DNA of 27,972 nucleotides from Paracoccaceae bacterium (GTDB lineage: Bacteria; Pseudomonadota; Alphaproteobacteria; Rhodobacterales; Rhodobacteraceae): NCBI GenBank assembly GCA_023134935.1, contig JAGLUD010000106.1, positions 1-27,972 of the forward strand. Reading direction: 5' to 3'. Shown here piece by piece: positions 7,177-15,257 of the stretch; the stretch's first letter is position 1; each line of letters starts with the position of its first letter. A program made the translations under genes and the position numbers. The notes beneath the pieces were generated by a model. The model was not told where the DNA came from. It did not search any database and worked only from the letters and a program-made list of their open reading frames with translations.

Positions 7177-9396
7177 TCACCGTGTCAGCGACATAAACAG
7201 TTTTGGCAGTTTTTCCGGCAGGCTTTCGACGCGATCAATCACCGTGAAATTGTTACGGCCAAAAATATCAGCAACATAGTCATCGGCGTTTGGATCAAGG
7301 CTGATGCAATAAGTTGTCACGCCTTTGCTGGCCAGCTCGCCAACAGCAAGATGGGTGTCGTCTTGCAAATACTTTGGGTCTGTCACGTCAATGTCGTGCG
7401 GTTGTCCATCGGTCAGCACCAGCAGCAATCGTTTTTCTTCGGCGCGGTTTTCGAGGTAACTACCGGCGTGGCGCAGCGCGGCGCCCATGCGGGTTGAATA
7501 GCCGGCCTGCATGGCGGCCATTCTGGCTTTGGGCACGTCGCCCCATGGTTCTTTGAAGGCTTTGAAGTGGGAATAGGACACCTCGTGCCGCGTATTTGAC
7601 GAAAATCCAGCGATGGCGAGGGGGTCGCCTAAGGCCTCGACAGACGTTGCCAATAGCGCGGCGGCTTCTTGTGACAGTTGCAGAATGGTGCTTTCCGCGC
7701 CCGCAGGCACCTCGTTTACCGATTCCGATAGATCCAACAGCAACAGCACCGCAATGTCGCGCCCGTCTTTGACGTGGCTCTGCATAATGCGAGTGTCGGG
7801 CGTCGAGCCGATCCGGTAATCAATCGCGGCGCGGATGGCGACATCGATGTCCAGATCATCGCCCTCGTTCTGGTAGCGTACCCGTCGGCGCTGCTGGGGT
7901 TTAAGCAAATCGACAATCGCCTTCAGCTGCTTGAGCAAGCGCTGGTGTTTGTCCAGAAGCTGATCGATATGGCTGGCGTTACCCATTTCCTGAAAGGATT
8001 CATGTACTGTCACCCAGTCGGGGCGATAGCTTTGCAACTGGTAATCCCACTCGGGGTAGAAACGCGGGGGGAGTAGCCCATCATCTTCTTCATCCGCTAG
8101 CCGTTCCTGCGCACCGTGATCGGAGTGAAAATCATCCTCTTCCTCGGCTTCCTCAAGGAACATCCATAAATACCGGTTATCGTCGCGGTAGCTGACTTCT
8201 GTATCCTCGAACCATACGTTTGGTTGGCGGAAATCATGTTCGAAGTTCTTGGCCAGCCAGCTTACGCCAAGATCCACCGCCAGCTTTGGATCAAGTGGAT
8301 CAGCCGCGAAGCGTTCACGAAAAAGCTGAACATATTCGAGCAGTGCCGGATCGGTATAACGGTGCTTGGGATTAAGAATTGCATAGGACAGCATCGCCAG
8401 CCGATGGCGGATGCAGGCCCAACCTTCTGGGCAGGTGCCGGGGGTCGGGATCGGGTGTATCTTCACCCAAAGATCCCGAAGACCAGGGTATTTTTGCATT
8501 GCCAGATGTTCAATCCGCGCATCTTCGAACACCTCGATGGCGATGTGCTGGAACACGCTGAAATTATCCGCCAACAACGGTTTGGTCCACTTTTTGTGAG
8601 CCAGCATGTGCGCAAGGATCGCCAAATAGCGGTGCAGGCCGGACATGCCGTATTTATCCTCGTAAACATCGGGGATGTGCAGGCCTTGTGTGTCTAGATG
8701 TGGCTTTGGTTTGCGCGCCGTCTCGAAGGCTTCGGAGTAGGGGCGGAAATCGAGATCGCTTTCCCAAAAGGCGCGCTGGAACATGTGAAGCTGGCGTTCA
8801 ACGTCCATGAACAGGGTGCCGCTGCGCTCCTTAACTAGCATGGCTTTGGAGTCCGCGCTTTGCAGGCTGAAGTAATCCGGTAGGCGGTGCGGGTGGTCGC
8901 GATAAACGCGCATCCCGTATTCGACCCAGTTTTGCACACTGGGAAGGGAAAGTTGGGCGAACAGATACGGTGCACGCGCCAGCAAAGGCGTTGTGCCGTC
9001 TTTGGCCTCGGCTACCATTTTGCGGATCAGGCGCAACCAAACTCGCAGCAGATCAGCGTTATCAAGACGCCGCGCTACGTTGGCTAAAGTGCCCAGAAAC
9101 GGCGCAATGGAGCCGCGCACGGCCTCGGCGGATAGATGTGCTGCCAGATCGGCTACTTCGGGGATAATTTCAACGTCGGAATGCTTCACCACTTCCGGAA
9201 TGTCATCGAGGAACAGCAGAACCAGTTCGGTTCCACGGCCAAGTGCGCAGACTTTATCTGCCCCTGCCAGCCATGCGGTCAGGCCGTCTTCGTCCAGCAC
9301 TTCTTGCGCCCGCTCAAGTGCAGGCTCAAAGATGTCGTCCACCTTTTTGACGGTGCATCTTAGACGGTCTCGCCAGATTTGGGCTTCAGGTTCCAT
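7177..9396 (-). CDS. cbbO: CbbO, von Willebrand factor A subunit of a RuBisCO activase
   Basis: CbbO acts with the AAA+ protein CbbQ to strip inhibitory sugar phosphates from RuBisCO; it is the adaptor that touches RuBisCO. The protein has 739 residues, slightly short for the family. The long N-terminal helical part is followed by an acidic stretch (about 415-440, with EEAEEEDDF and DEEDD) and an R/K-rich linker. A C-terminal VWA domain has the MIDAS motif DLSES at 555-559 and the later LVLTDGQPHD strand. The start is an ATG 4 bases after the cbbQ stop with no clear ribosome binding site, so translation is probably coupled to cbbQ. The closest alternative is the paralogous NorD of nitric oxide reductase clusters; the adjacent cbbM and cbbQ favour CbbO. 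The gene ends tail to tail with the DASS transporter. Confidence 0.9.
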   Translation of the reverse strand: MEPEAQIWRDRLRCTVKKVDDIFEPALERAQEVLDEDGLTAWLAGADKVCALGRGTELVLLFLDDIPEVVKHSDVEIIPEVADLAAHLSAEAVRGSIAPFLGTLANVARRLDNADLLRVWLRLIRKMVAEAKDGTTPLLARAPYLFAQLSLPSVQNWVEYGMRVYRDHPHRLPDYFSLQSADSKAMLVKERSGTLFMDVERQLHMFQRAFWESDLDFRPYSEAFETARKPKPHLDTQGLHIPDVYEDKYGMSGLHRYLAILAHMLAHKKWTKPLLADNFSVFQHIAIEVFEDARIEHLAMQKYPGLRDLWVKIHPIPTPGTCPEGWACIRHRLAMLSYAILNPKHRYTDPALLEYVQLFRERFAADPLDPKLAVDLGVSWLAKNFEHDFRQPNVWFEDTEVSYRDDNRYLWMFLEEAEEEDDFHSDHGAQERLADEEDDGLLPPRFYPEWDYQLQSYRPDWVTVHESFQEMGNASHIDQLLDKHQRLLKQLKAIVDLLKPQQRRRVRYQNEGDDLDIDVAIRAAIDYRIGSTPDTRIMQSHVKDGRDIAVLLLLDLSESVNEVPAGAESTILQLSQEAAALLATSVEALGDPLAIAGFSSNTRHEVSYSHFKAFKEPWGDVPKARMAAMQAGYSTRMGAALRHAGSYLENRAEEKRLLLVLTDGQPHDIDVTDPKYLQDDTHLAVGELASKGVTTYCISLDPNADDYVADIFGRNNFTVIDRVESLPEKLPKLFMSLTR

Positions 9397-9400
9397 CGGC

Positions 9401-10204
9401 CTAGCCGAGGATCATTTCAACGGCGGCATCCAGTGTTGCGCGGATGTCGGCGTCGTCTGATAACGGGCGCACCATGGCCATTTTGCAGGCCTCCACTGGA
9501 TTGATACCTTGGCCGATCATCATCGCGCCATACACTAGCAGGCGAGTGGAAATACCTTCGTCAATCCCGTGGCCTTTCAGATTCCGCGCTTTGTGGGCAA
9601 TTTCGACCAGCTTCAGCGCCATTTCTTTGTCTACGCCGCCTTCGCGGACCACAATCGCAGCTTCGTCTTCAGCCTCGGGATAGTCAAAATCAAGCGCCGT
9701 GAACCGTTGCTTGGTAGACTGCTTGAGGTCTTTCATCAAGCTTTGGTAGCCGGGGTTATACGAGATAACCAACTGGAAATCAGGGTGCGCTTCCAACAGC
9801 TCACCTTTCTTATCGAGCGGTAGAACCCGACGGTGATCGGTCAGCGGGTGGATAACTACGGTAGTATCCTGACGGGCCTCAACCACCTCGTCGAGGTAAC
9901 AAATGGCGCCGATACGTGCGGCCACAGTCAGCGGACCATCCTGCCAATGCGTACCGTTTTCATCCAGCAGAAACCGGCCAACCAAATCGGCAGCAGTCAT
10001 GTCTTCGTTACAGGCGACAGTGATCAACGGTTTGCCCAATTTCCACGCCATATATTCCACGAAACGGGATTTACCGCAGCCAGTTGGGCCTTTGACCATT
10101 ACCGGAAGACGACAAGCATAAGCGGCCTCGTAAAGGGCGATCTCCGCGCCTGTGGCGTGGTAAAACGGTTCGGTTGTGATTTGGTATTGTTGGGCATCAA
10201 CCAT
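9401..10204 (-). CDS. cbbQ: CbbQ, MoxR-type AAA+ ATPase of a RuBisCO activase
   Basis: This 267-residue MoxR-branch AAA+ ATPase has Walker A GPTGCGKS at 39-46, Walker B ICYLDE with Asp105-Glu106, and a TAADLVGRF segment near 70-78 that matches the NorQ/CbbQ pore-loop region. The C-terminal helical lid follows (HGIDEGISTRLL). The protein forms hexamers that bind one CbbO and remodel inhibited RuBisCO using ATP. NorQ is nearly identical in layout, but the order cbbM-cbbQ-cbbO and the absence of nor genes support CbbQ. The start ATG at 10204 is preceded by CCAGGAGC. The gap of 105 bases to cbbM holds a hairpin and a terminator-like structure, so expression may be set below that of cbbM. Confidence 0.92.
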   Translation of the reverse strand: MVDAQQYQITTEPFYHATGAEIALYEAAYACRLPVMVKGPTGCGKSRFVEYMAWKLGKPLITVACNEDMTAADLVGRFLLDENGTHWQDGPLTVAARIGAICYLDEVVEARQDTTVVIHPLTDHRRVLPLDKKGELLEAHPDFQLVISYNPGYQSLMKDLKQSTKQRFTALDFDYPEAEDEAAIVVREGGVDKEMALKLVEIAHKARNLKGHGIDEGISTRLLVYGAMMIGQGINPVEACKMAMVRPLSDDADIRATLDAAVEMILG

Positions 10205-10229
10205 GTTTTTGCTCCTGGGGTTCTGTACG

Positions 10230-10251
10230 AAAAAGCCAACCGTGATTGGCT
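10230..10251 (-). terminator. Terminator-like hairpin between cbbM and cbbQ
   Basis: On the minus strand AGCCAA, loop TCACGG, TTGGCT is followed directly by TTTT. The short 6-bp stem (a T-G pair can extend it) with a U-tract is typical of a weak intrinsic terminator. It sits just before the cbbQ ribosome binding site, so it would let only part of the cbbM transcripts continue into cbbQO. Confidence 0.5.
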
Positions 10252-10268
10252 CATTAGTAAAGAAGTGT

Positions 10269-10294
10269 CCTGCCCCGCCAAACGGCGGAGCAGG
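10269..10294 (-). other. GC-rich hairpin downstream of cbbM
   Basis: CCTGCTCCGCC pairs with GGCGGGGCAGG across GTTT (minus strand), an 11-bp stem with one G-T wobble, about 15 bases after the cbbM stop. No T-run follows, so its likelier role is mRNA 3'-end protection. Such structures stabilise the upstream part of operon transcripts, which would raise RuBisCO relative to its activase. Confidence 0.5.
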
Positions 10295-10309
10295 GGGAGG
10301 AGGTCGTGC

Positions 10310-11695
10310 TTATTTGTGCACGCCCAGTTTTTCGCGCCAGCCAGGGTAGCTTGCATCAGCATCCGATGGGAAGCTCTCGAAAGCACCTTTAGTTTCTGGG
10401 TGATCTTTAGCGTATTCCACCAGATCAATACCTTCTTGCCAAGCTTCATATGCCTGACGCAGCGATTTAGCACCGGCAACGATGCCGTCTTTGTGCCCCA
10501 ACGCGCCACCGCCGGAAGTCTGAATCACGTTACAGTGGCCAAGGTTCTCGAAGAAACCAGGCAGACGTAGCGCGTTCATACCACCTGAGATGATCGGTGA
10601 AGTTGGCTTCATGCGTTCCCAAGGTTGGGTGAAGTGCGTACCAACTGAAACATCATCCATCAGTGCATCAGCCAGAACGGTATCGGAGTTGTAGCCTTCC
10701 ATTTTGCCAAAGCCCATGGTGCCTGTGTGAATACCAGAGGATCCGGCCATACGTGCCCACTTCATGTGCACAAGTGCTGTGTACCCACGGTTGGACTCTT
10801 CGCCCGTAATCATGCCGTGACCAGCGCGGTGATAGTGGATGAATTGGTTCGAGAAGTGACGACGTGCAGTCGTTACCATCCCTGTGCCGCCTACGAAACC
10901 GTCAACCAACAGGGCTACGTTTTCGCCCATATTGCCAAACTGCTCCATCACATATTCACCACGTGCCAGCATCTCGTCATGGGAATCGGCGGTGATGTTG
11001 GCCGAGAAGATTTTGCCTTGGCCAGTTTCGTCCATAGCACGTTTCATTGCGTCCACGACTAGTGGAATAGACTCACGCATTGGCGCGTAAACCTGATTGC
11101 CCTGAGGCTCGTCGTTCTTGATGAAGTCGCCGCCCAGCCAGAACTGGTAGCAAGCATCCGCAAATGGTTTCGGGCGAAGGCCCAGCTTTGGCTTAATGAT
11201 TGTACCTACAACCATGCCGCCATTGTCGAGGTCACGACCAAGAATGCGCCACATATCGACGATGCCTTTGGAAGGGCCATCGAACAAACGCATGAAGTTA
11301 GGCGGTACGAAGAAGTCGAGCAGTTTTGCGTACTCAACGTCGCCCATGGCTTGATTGTTACCAATCATACACGTCATCAGAGACACAACCATCGCACGGC
11401 CGTCTGTGATGTTGCGGTCAAACAGATCGATCGGGAAAGCGATTTTCATCAGCTCTTTTTCTTCGTCGATCTCGTAGCAGATCGCATCTAACCCTTGCGC
11501 AAAGTCATCGGTAGTTACGGTTTGCACGTTTGTGCCGGTTGAGGACTCAGCACAGAAGTGTGCGGCGGTGCCGATGTAATCAAAGAAGCCGGCAGCCGGT
11601 TTCATTTTATAGGCGCCAAGAACGTGTTTGCCACCGGCAATCAGGTCTTCCTCTTTCAGCGATAGGTCGCTGTAGCGTGAAGTTTGGTCTAGCAT
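10310..11695 (-). CDS. cbbM: Form II ribulose-1,5-bisphosphate carboxylase/oxygenase
   Basis: The 461-residue protein carboxylates (or oxygenates) ribulose-1,5-bisphosphate in the cytoplasm. From its opening [20 protein letters not shown] it parallels the Rhodospirillum rubrum form II enzyme. Catalytic residues are intact: Lys168 in TIIKPKLGL, the carbamylated Lys193 in [10 protein letters not shown], and loop-6 Lys331 in GFGKMEG (R. rubrum 166, 191 and 329). The phosphate-binding segments [17 protein letters not shown] and SGGGALGH are present too. Form II needs no small subunit, and none is seen. The start ATG has AAGGGAG upstream. The gene is divergent from a cbbR-like regulator and is followed by cbbQO. 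No phosphoribulokinase is in the window, so whether it serves a full Calvin cycle cannot be told from here. Confidence 0.98.
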   Translation of the reverse strand: MLDQTSRYSDLSLKEEDLIAGGKHVLGAYKMKPAAGFFDYIGTAAHFCAESSTGTNVQTVTTDDFAQGLDAICYEIDEEKELMKIAFPIDLFDRNITDGRAMVVSLMTCMIGNNQAMGDVEYAKLLDFFVPPNFMRLFDGPSKGIVDMWRILGRDLDNGGMVVGTIIKPKLGLRPKPFADACYQFWLGGDFIKNDEPQGNQVYAPMRESIPLVVDAMKRAMDETGQGKIFSANITADSHDEMLARGEYVMEQFGNMGENVALLVDGFVGGTGMVTTARRHFSNQFIHYHRAGHGMITGEESNRGYTALVHMKWARMAGSSGIHTGTMGFGKMEGYNSDTVLADALMDDVSVGTHFTQPWERMKPTSPIISGGMNALRLPGFFENLGHCNVIQTSGGGALGHKDGIVAGAKSLRQAYEAWQEGIDLVEYAKDHPETKGAFESFPSDADASYPGWREKLGVHK

Positions 11696-11790
11696 GTTTT
11701 TCTCCCTTAACAGTGCTGAGTCATTTAGATGCGTTAATTCTAATATAAATCTAGGACTTCAAACGCATAGAGTAAAATCGATTGTTTCTA

Positions 11791-11818
11791 TTGACGTCAT
11801 AGATAAAATCTATAGTAT
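11791..11818 (+). promoter_or_regulatory. Possible cbbR promoter
   Basis: TTGACG (11791-11796), 16 bases of spacer and TAGTAT (11813-11818) resemble a sigma-70 promoter facing cbbR. Transcription would start only a few bases before the ATG at 11826, giving an almost leaderless message; this agrees with the lack of a ribosome binding site there. The call is by pattern only. Confidence 0.3.
11799..11813. promoter_or_regulatory. LysR-type operator candidate in the cbbM-cbbR gap
   Basis: ATAGAT-AAA-ATCTAT is a perfect inverted repeat with 6-bp arms and contains the T-N11-A pattern of LysR-type sites. It lies between the proposed -35 and -10 of cbbR, where bound protein would block cbbR transcription, and about 105 bases upstream of the cbbM start. 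A second, less symmetric T-N11-A match lies within 11740-11754 (CTAATATAAATCTAG). CbbR proteins usually bind such paired sites between the divergent genes. This is an inference from sequence symmetry and position. Confidence 0.45.
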
Positions 11819-11825
11819 GGGCGCT

Positions 11826-12758
11826 ATGACGAATTTGAGCAAAAGCAACATCGTGCAAAGCCTGACGCTGCGCCAATTGCAGATATTCGAGGCAGTGGTG
11901 CGTTACGGCGGCTATACCAAGGCGGCCGATGCCTTGCATCTTTCACAGCCCACCGTGTCGATGCAGATCAAAAAGCTGTCTGAAACGTTGGGTTTGCCAT
12001 TGTTGGAGCAAGTGGGGCGGTCGGTAAGCCCCACCGCTGCGGGGCGTGATGTCTATGATACTGCGCGCGAGATTTTGTCCGGTGTAGTGGCACTCGATGA
12101 TCTGACGTCTGAGCATAAGGGCGTTGTACGTGGCGATCTTAGTCTGGCGGTGATTACGAGCGCGACATACTTTATGCCCCACTTGTTAGGCGCATTTATC
12201 AACCGCCACCCTGATCTGCGCCCACGCCTGACAATCACCAACCGTGCGAATGTGTTGGAGCGATTGAAATCCAATCAGGATGACTTGTTGATCATGGGGC
12301 AAGTACCACAGGAAATCGCTGTTGAAGCACACCCGTTTATCGATAACGAAATGGTCGTTGTGGCCCCGCCCGGTCATCCGCTGCTGGAACATAATAACAT
12401 CTCGCTGCAACGCTTGGCACAGGAACGATTTCTGGTGCGTGAACCAGGGTCAGGTACTAGGCTGACCGTCGACCGTCTGTTTGCCAGTCACGACATCTCC
12501 ATCACACCCTTCATGGAACTCGGCAGCGCCGAGGCGATCAAGCAGGGGGTTTTGGCTGGGCTCGGCGTTTCGGTCCTGTCACGTCGCAACATCGGTCTGG
12601 AATTGGCGAGCGGGCATATCGCCGTGCTTGACGTTCAAGGATTCCCGCTAGTGCGCCGTTGGTATGCGGTACACCTACGCGGTAAGCGTTTGTCATTGGC
12701 GGCACGCTCGTTTCTGGATTTCATCCTGACCGAAAGTGGTGAGACTCTCTCGACTTAA
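11826..12758 (+). CDS. cbbR: LysR-type transcriptional regulator, CbbR-like
   Basis: The 310-residue protein has the LysR layout. The N-terminal winged helix-turn-helix covers about residues 12-70 (LTLRQLQIFEAVVRYGGYTKAADALHLSQP is seen, split here as LTLRQLQIFEAV and YTKAADALHLSQPTVSMQIK). A C-terminal ligand-binding domain follows. CbbR senses RuBP, phosphoenolpyruvate or redox-linked metabolites and switches on divergent cbb genes, and the position opposite cbbM supports that role. I chose the ATG at 11826; an in-frame ATG at 11817 is equally possible, and neither has a clear ribosome binding site. The open frame extends back to 11694, but those residues are not LysR-like. The stop codon overlaps that of convergent tldD within a TTAA at 12755-12758. 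Confidence 0.9.
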   Translation: MTNLSKSNIVQSLTLRQLQIFEAVVRYGGYTKAADALHLSQPTVSMQIKKLSETLGLPLLEQVGRSVSPTAAGRDVYDTAREILSGVVALDDLTSEHKGVVRGDLSLAVITSATYFMPHLLGAFINRHPDLRPRLTITNRANVLERLKSNQDDLLIMGQVPQEIAVEAHPFIDNEMVVVAPPGHPLLEHNNISLQRLAQERFLVREPGSGTRLTVDRLFASHDISITPFMELGSAEAIKQGVLAGLGVSVLSRRNIGLELASGHIAVLDVQGFPLVRRWYAVHLRGKRLSLAARSFLDFILTESGETLST

Positions 12759-14182
12759 GTCGCGCTGCCACCAACCGTCAAATCACCGATTAACAGTGTA
12801 GGTTGCCCAACTCCAACCGGAACGGACTGCCCGGCCTTTCCGCAAGTTCCGATCCCGGGGTCCATTGCCATATCATTGCCAATCAACCGAATTTTGTTCA
12901 GCGCGGTTGCCCCGTCGCCAATCAAAGTGGCCCCTTTCACGGGATTGCCGACGACGCCGTTTTTCACACGATACGCTTCGGTACAGCTAAAGACGAACTT
13001 GCCATTAGTGATATCCACCTGTCCGCCACCAAACCCGACTGCATATATACCGTCCTTAACATCAGACACGATATCGCCCGGTTCAACATCGCCGCCCAAC
13101 ATGATCGTATTCGTCATTCGTGGCATCGGCGCATGGGCATAGCTTTGCCGCCGCCCGTTACCCGTTGCGGGAACCCCCATAAGTCGGGCGTTCTGGCGGT
13201 CTTGCATGAAGTTGACCAGAATACCGTCTTCGATCAGCACATTGCGTTGCGATGGCGTACCTTCGTCGTCAAAGGAAATCGAGCCACGACGGTCAGGGAT
13301 TGTTCCGTCGTCCACCACCGTCACACCCTTGGCGGCAATCCGTTTGCCCATCAGCCCTGCAAAGGCGCTGGTTTTCTTGCGATTGAAATCGCCCTCCAAC
13401 CCGTGTCCGATTGCTTCGTGTAGTAAAATTCCGGGCCAACCGTTGCCAAGAACCACATCCATAACACCCGCTGGTGCAGGTTCAGCGTTTAGGTTAACCA
13501 GTGCGATCCGTAATGCCTCTTTCGCGGCGGCTTTCCAGTGATCGTCTGTCATTAGCATCGCCAAACCGTGTCGTCCGCCACCAGATGAATGCCCGCTTTC
13601 GCGCCGGCCGTCTTTTTCAACGATGACAGACACACTGATCCCTGTCAGTGGTCGGGCCTCGGACAGGTGCACGCCATCAGGTCGCAGAATTTCGATTTCT
13701 TGCATACTGGCTGTCAGACTTGCCGAAACCTGCACGACCTTGGGATCAAGTGCGCGCGCGAAAGCGTCGATTTCGCGCAGTGTCTCTATCTTCACTGCGA
13801 ATGTGGCGTCGTCAAACGGATCAAGATCAGTATACAGGCGCTGGTTAGTGGCCGCTGGCGGAGGGGCCATCGTGCCACCTCCATCGCCGACCGCTAATCG
13901 CGCAGTTTCGGCAGCGCGCTTTAACGCAGCTTCGGAAATTTCAGACGAATGCGCATATCCAGCTGTCTCTCCGCGAATGGCGCGTAGGCCAAATCCTTCA
14001 GACGCATCATAGCTGGCGGTTTTTATCCGTCCGTCGTCCAAAACCAACGCTTCGGAGCGTCGGCGTTCAAGGGAAAGCTCCCCGTCATCAGCACCGGCGG
14101 TAGCGGCACGAAGTGTTTCTAGAGAGCGGTCTAGGTCCAGATTCGTCTCAAATGGGCGGAAACGTGGTGTAGTTGACGACAT
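12755..14182 (-). CDS. tldD: TldD, metalloprotease subunit of the TldD/TldE (PmbA) family
   Basis: The 475-residue length and sequence match TldD. The zinc-binding HExxxH motif is HEAIGH at 255-260, followed by GLEGDFNRKK. The N-terminal half carries the DDGRIKTASYDASEGFGLRAI-type segment, and a conserved CGKAGQSVPVGVGQP region is near the C terminus. With TldE (PmbA, not in this window) it forms a heterodimeric protease that trims peptides inside its cavity, for example microcin B17 precursor, or acts on the CcdA antitoxin in E. coli. The start ATG has AAAGGACC upstream. It is divergent from the cytochrome oxidase genes across 173 bases and convergent with cbbR, which it overlaps by 4 bases; no terminator fits between them. 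Confidence 0.95.
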   Translation of the reverse strand: MSSTTPRFRPFETNLDLDRSLETLRAATAGADDGELSLERRRSEALVLDDGRIKTASYDASEGFGLRAIRGETAGYAHSSEISEAALKRAAETARLAVGDGGGTMAPPPAATNQRLYTDLDPFDDATFAVKIETLREIDAFARALDPKVVQVSASLTASMQEIEILRPDGVHLSEARPLTGISVSVIVEKDGRRESGHSSGGGRHGLAMLMTDDHWKAAAKEALRIALVNLNAEPAPAGVMDVVLGNGWPGILLHEAIGHGLEGDFNRKKTSAFAGLMGKRIAAKGVTVVDDGTIPDRRGSISFDDEGTPSQRNVLIEDGILVNFMQDRQNARLMGVPATGNGRRQSYAHAPMPRMTNTIMLGGDVEPGDIVSDVKDGIYAVGFGGGQVDITNGKFVFSCTEAYRVKNGVVGNPVKGATLIGDGATALNKIRLIGNDMAMDPGIGTCGKAGQSVPVGVGQPTLLIGDLTVGGSAT

Positions 14183-14266
14183 ATTTGGTCCTTTGGGCAG
14201 CGAAATGCTTAGAAGCGGCTGAATGCCGCAAATGACTGACTTGTTATCTAACGTCTAATATGATCT

Positions 14267-14280
14267 TTGATCTAGATCAA
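14267..14280. promoter_or_regulatory. FNR/FnrL-type binding site before ctaC
   Basis: TTGAT-CTAG-ATCAA is an exact match to the TTGAT-N4-ATCAA consensus of FNR/FnrL/Anr oxygen-sensing regulators. Its centre is about 82 bases before the ctaC ATG and 91 before the tldD ATG. If transcription starts some 7-9 bases after the -10-like TATAAC at 14301-14306, the box is centred near -40 to -41, which is the class II activator position. The site could act on either divergent gene. Confidence 0.7.
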
Positions 14281-14300
14281 TAAACGGAGATTCTGCAAAT

Positions 14301-14306
14301 TATAAC
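14301..14306 (+). promoter_or_regulatory. Possible -10 element of the ctaC promoter
   Basis: TATAAC resembles a sigma-70 -10 hexamer. The matching -35 position (around 14278-14283, CAATAA) is poor and overlaps the downstream half of the FNR-type box, as in activator-dependent promoters. This would leave a leader of about 40 bases before ctaC. Confidence 0.35.
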
Positions 14307-14355
14307 TAGCAGGATTTATAGAGTGCTAAATAGCACAAATGACGGGGAACAAACG

Positions 14356-15249
14356 ATGCGGATTGGTGATTTCTTCACAAAAGTTGCAACTTTTATAGTT
14401 GCTACAATGATTTCCGGCGCTGCTTGGGCGCAAGACGGTATTACGGGCCTTGAGTCCATTGGCAAACCAACAGCTGGCGCCTATGGCTTCCAAACAGCTG
14501 CAACCGAACTGGCGCGAGACATTCAATGGCTGGACGGAATGATCAACTGGATCATCGGACTAATTTGCTTGTTCGTGACAGTGCTGCTCATTTGGGTCAT
14601 TGTTTTCTATAACCGTCGTGCCAACAAAGACGCGGCACGCTTCACCCATCACTCGACCGTCGAGGTTGTCTGGACTGTTGCACCAATCCTGATCCTGATC
14701 GTTATCGGTTCCTTCTCGCTGCCAATTCTTTTCAAGCAGCTCGAGATACCTGAATCCGACCTGACCATCAAAGTTACAGGTAACCAGTGGTACTGGACAT
14801 ATGAATACCCTGACAGCGAATTCGAATTCGACGCCTATATGATTGGCGCTGGCGAGCCTGGCTTGACAGAAGATGTTAAAGCAGAGCTGGCCGAGTACGG
14901 TTACGCTGAAGATGAATTCCTGTTGGCCACTGACAACGCTGTAGTTGTTCCGGTGAACGCAGTTGTTCGTCTACAGATTACTGGCGGCGACGTTATCCAC
15001 TCGTGGGCGATCCCATCATTCGGTGTGAAACTGGACGCTGTTCCGGGTCGTCTGAACGAGACATGGTTTGCTGCCGACATGGAAGGCGTTTACTTCGGTC
15101 AATGTTCCGAGCTTTGCGGCAAGGATCACACGTACATGCCAATCACTGTCAAAGTGGTTTCGCAAGAAGTGTATGACGCATGGCTGAACCGCGCTGTTGA
15201 AGAGTTTGCAGGTCTACCAACTTCTATCACTGTCGCATCTGCCGACTAA
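14356..15249 (+). CDS. ctaC: Cytochrome c oxidase subunit II (aa3 type)
   Basis: The 297-residue precursor carries the CuA centre that takes electrons from cytochrome c. A signal peptide runs to about AWA at residues 23-25, two membrane helices lie near 65-85 and 105-125, and the aromatic QWYWTYEY patch begins at 144. The periplasmic cupredoxin domain has all CuA ligands: His215, Cys250, Cys254, His258 and Met261 (GQCSELCGKDHTYM). I start at the ATG at 14356, with GGGGA a few bases upstream and a clean signal peptide; an in-frame GTG at 14323 would add 11 residues before it. It opens a cluster of oxidase assembly genes. Subunit I (ctaD) is not in the window. Confidence 0.97.
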   Translation: MRIGDFFTKVATFIVATMISGAAWAQDGITGLESIGKPTAGAYGFQTAATELARDIQWLDGMINWIIGLICLFVTVLLIWVIVFYNRRANKDAARFTHHSTVEVVWTVAPILILIVIGSFSLPILFKQLEIPESDLTIKVTGNQWYWTYEYPDSEFEFDAYMIGAGEPGLTEDVKAELAEYGYAEDEFLLATDNAVVVPVNAVVRLQITGGDVIHSWAIPSFGVKLDAVPGRLNETWFAADMEGVYFGQCSELCGKDHTYMPITVKVVSQEVYDAWLNRAVEEFAGLPTSITVASAD

Positions 15250-15257
15250 TACGTTCC

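Noticed and set aside
9401..10204. Reading cbbQ/cbbO as norQ/norD of a nitric oxide reductase cluster
   Set aside because: The families are close, but no norCB genes are present and both genes directly follow cbbM on the same strand.
9833..10570. A 245-codon plus-strand open frame across cbbQ, the gap and the end of cbbM
   Set aside because: It lies antisense to two strongly supported genes and its translation resembles no family; it is a by-product of codon bias.
12803..13423. A 206-codon plus-strand open frame antisense to tldD
   Set aside because: tldD is certain from its HEAIGH motif and length, and the antisense translation has no recognisable features.
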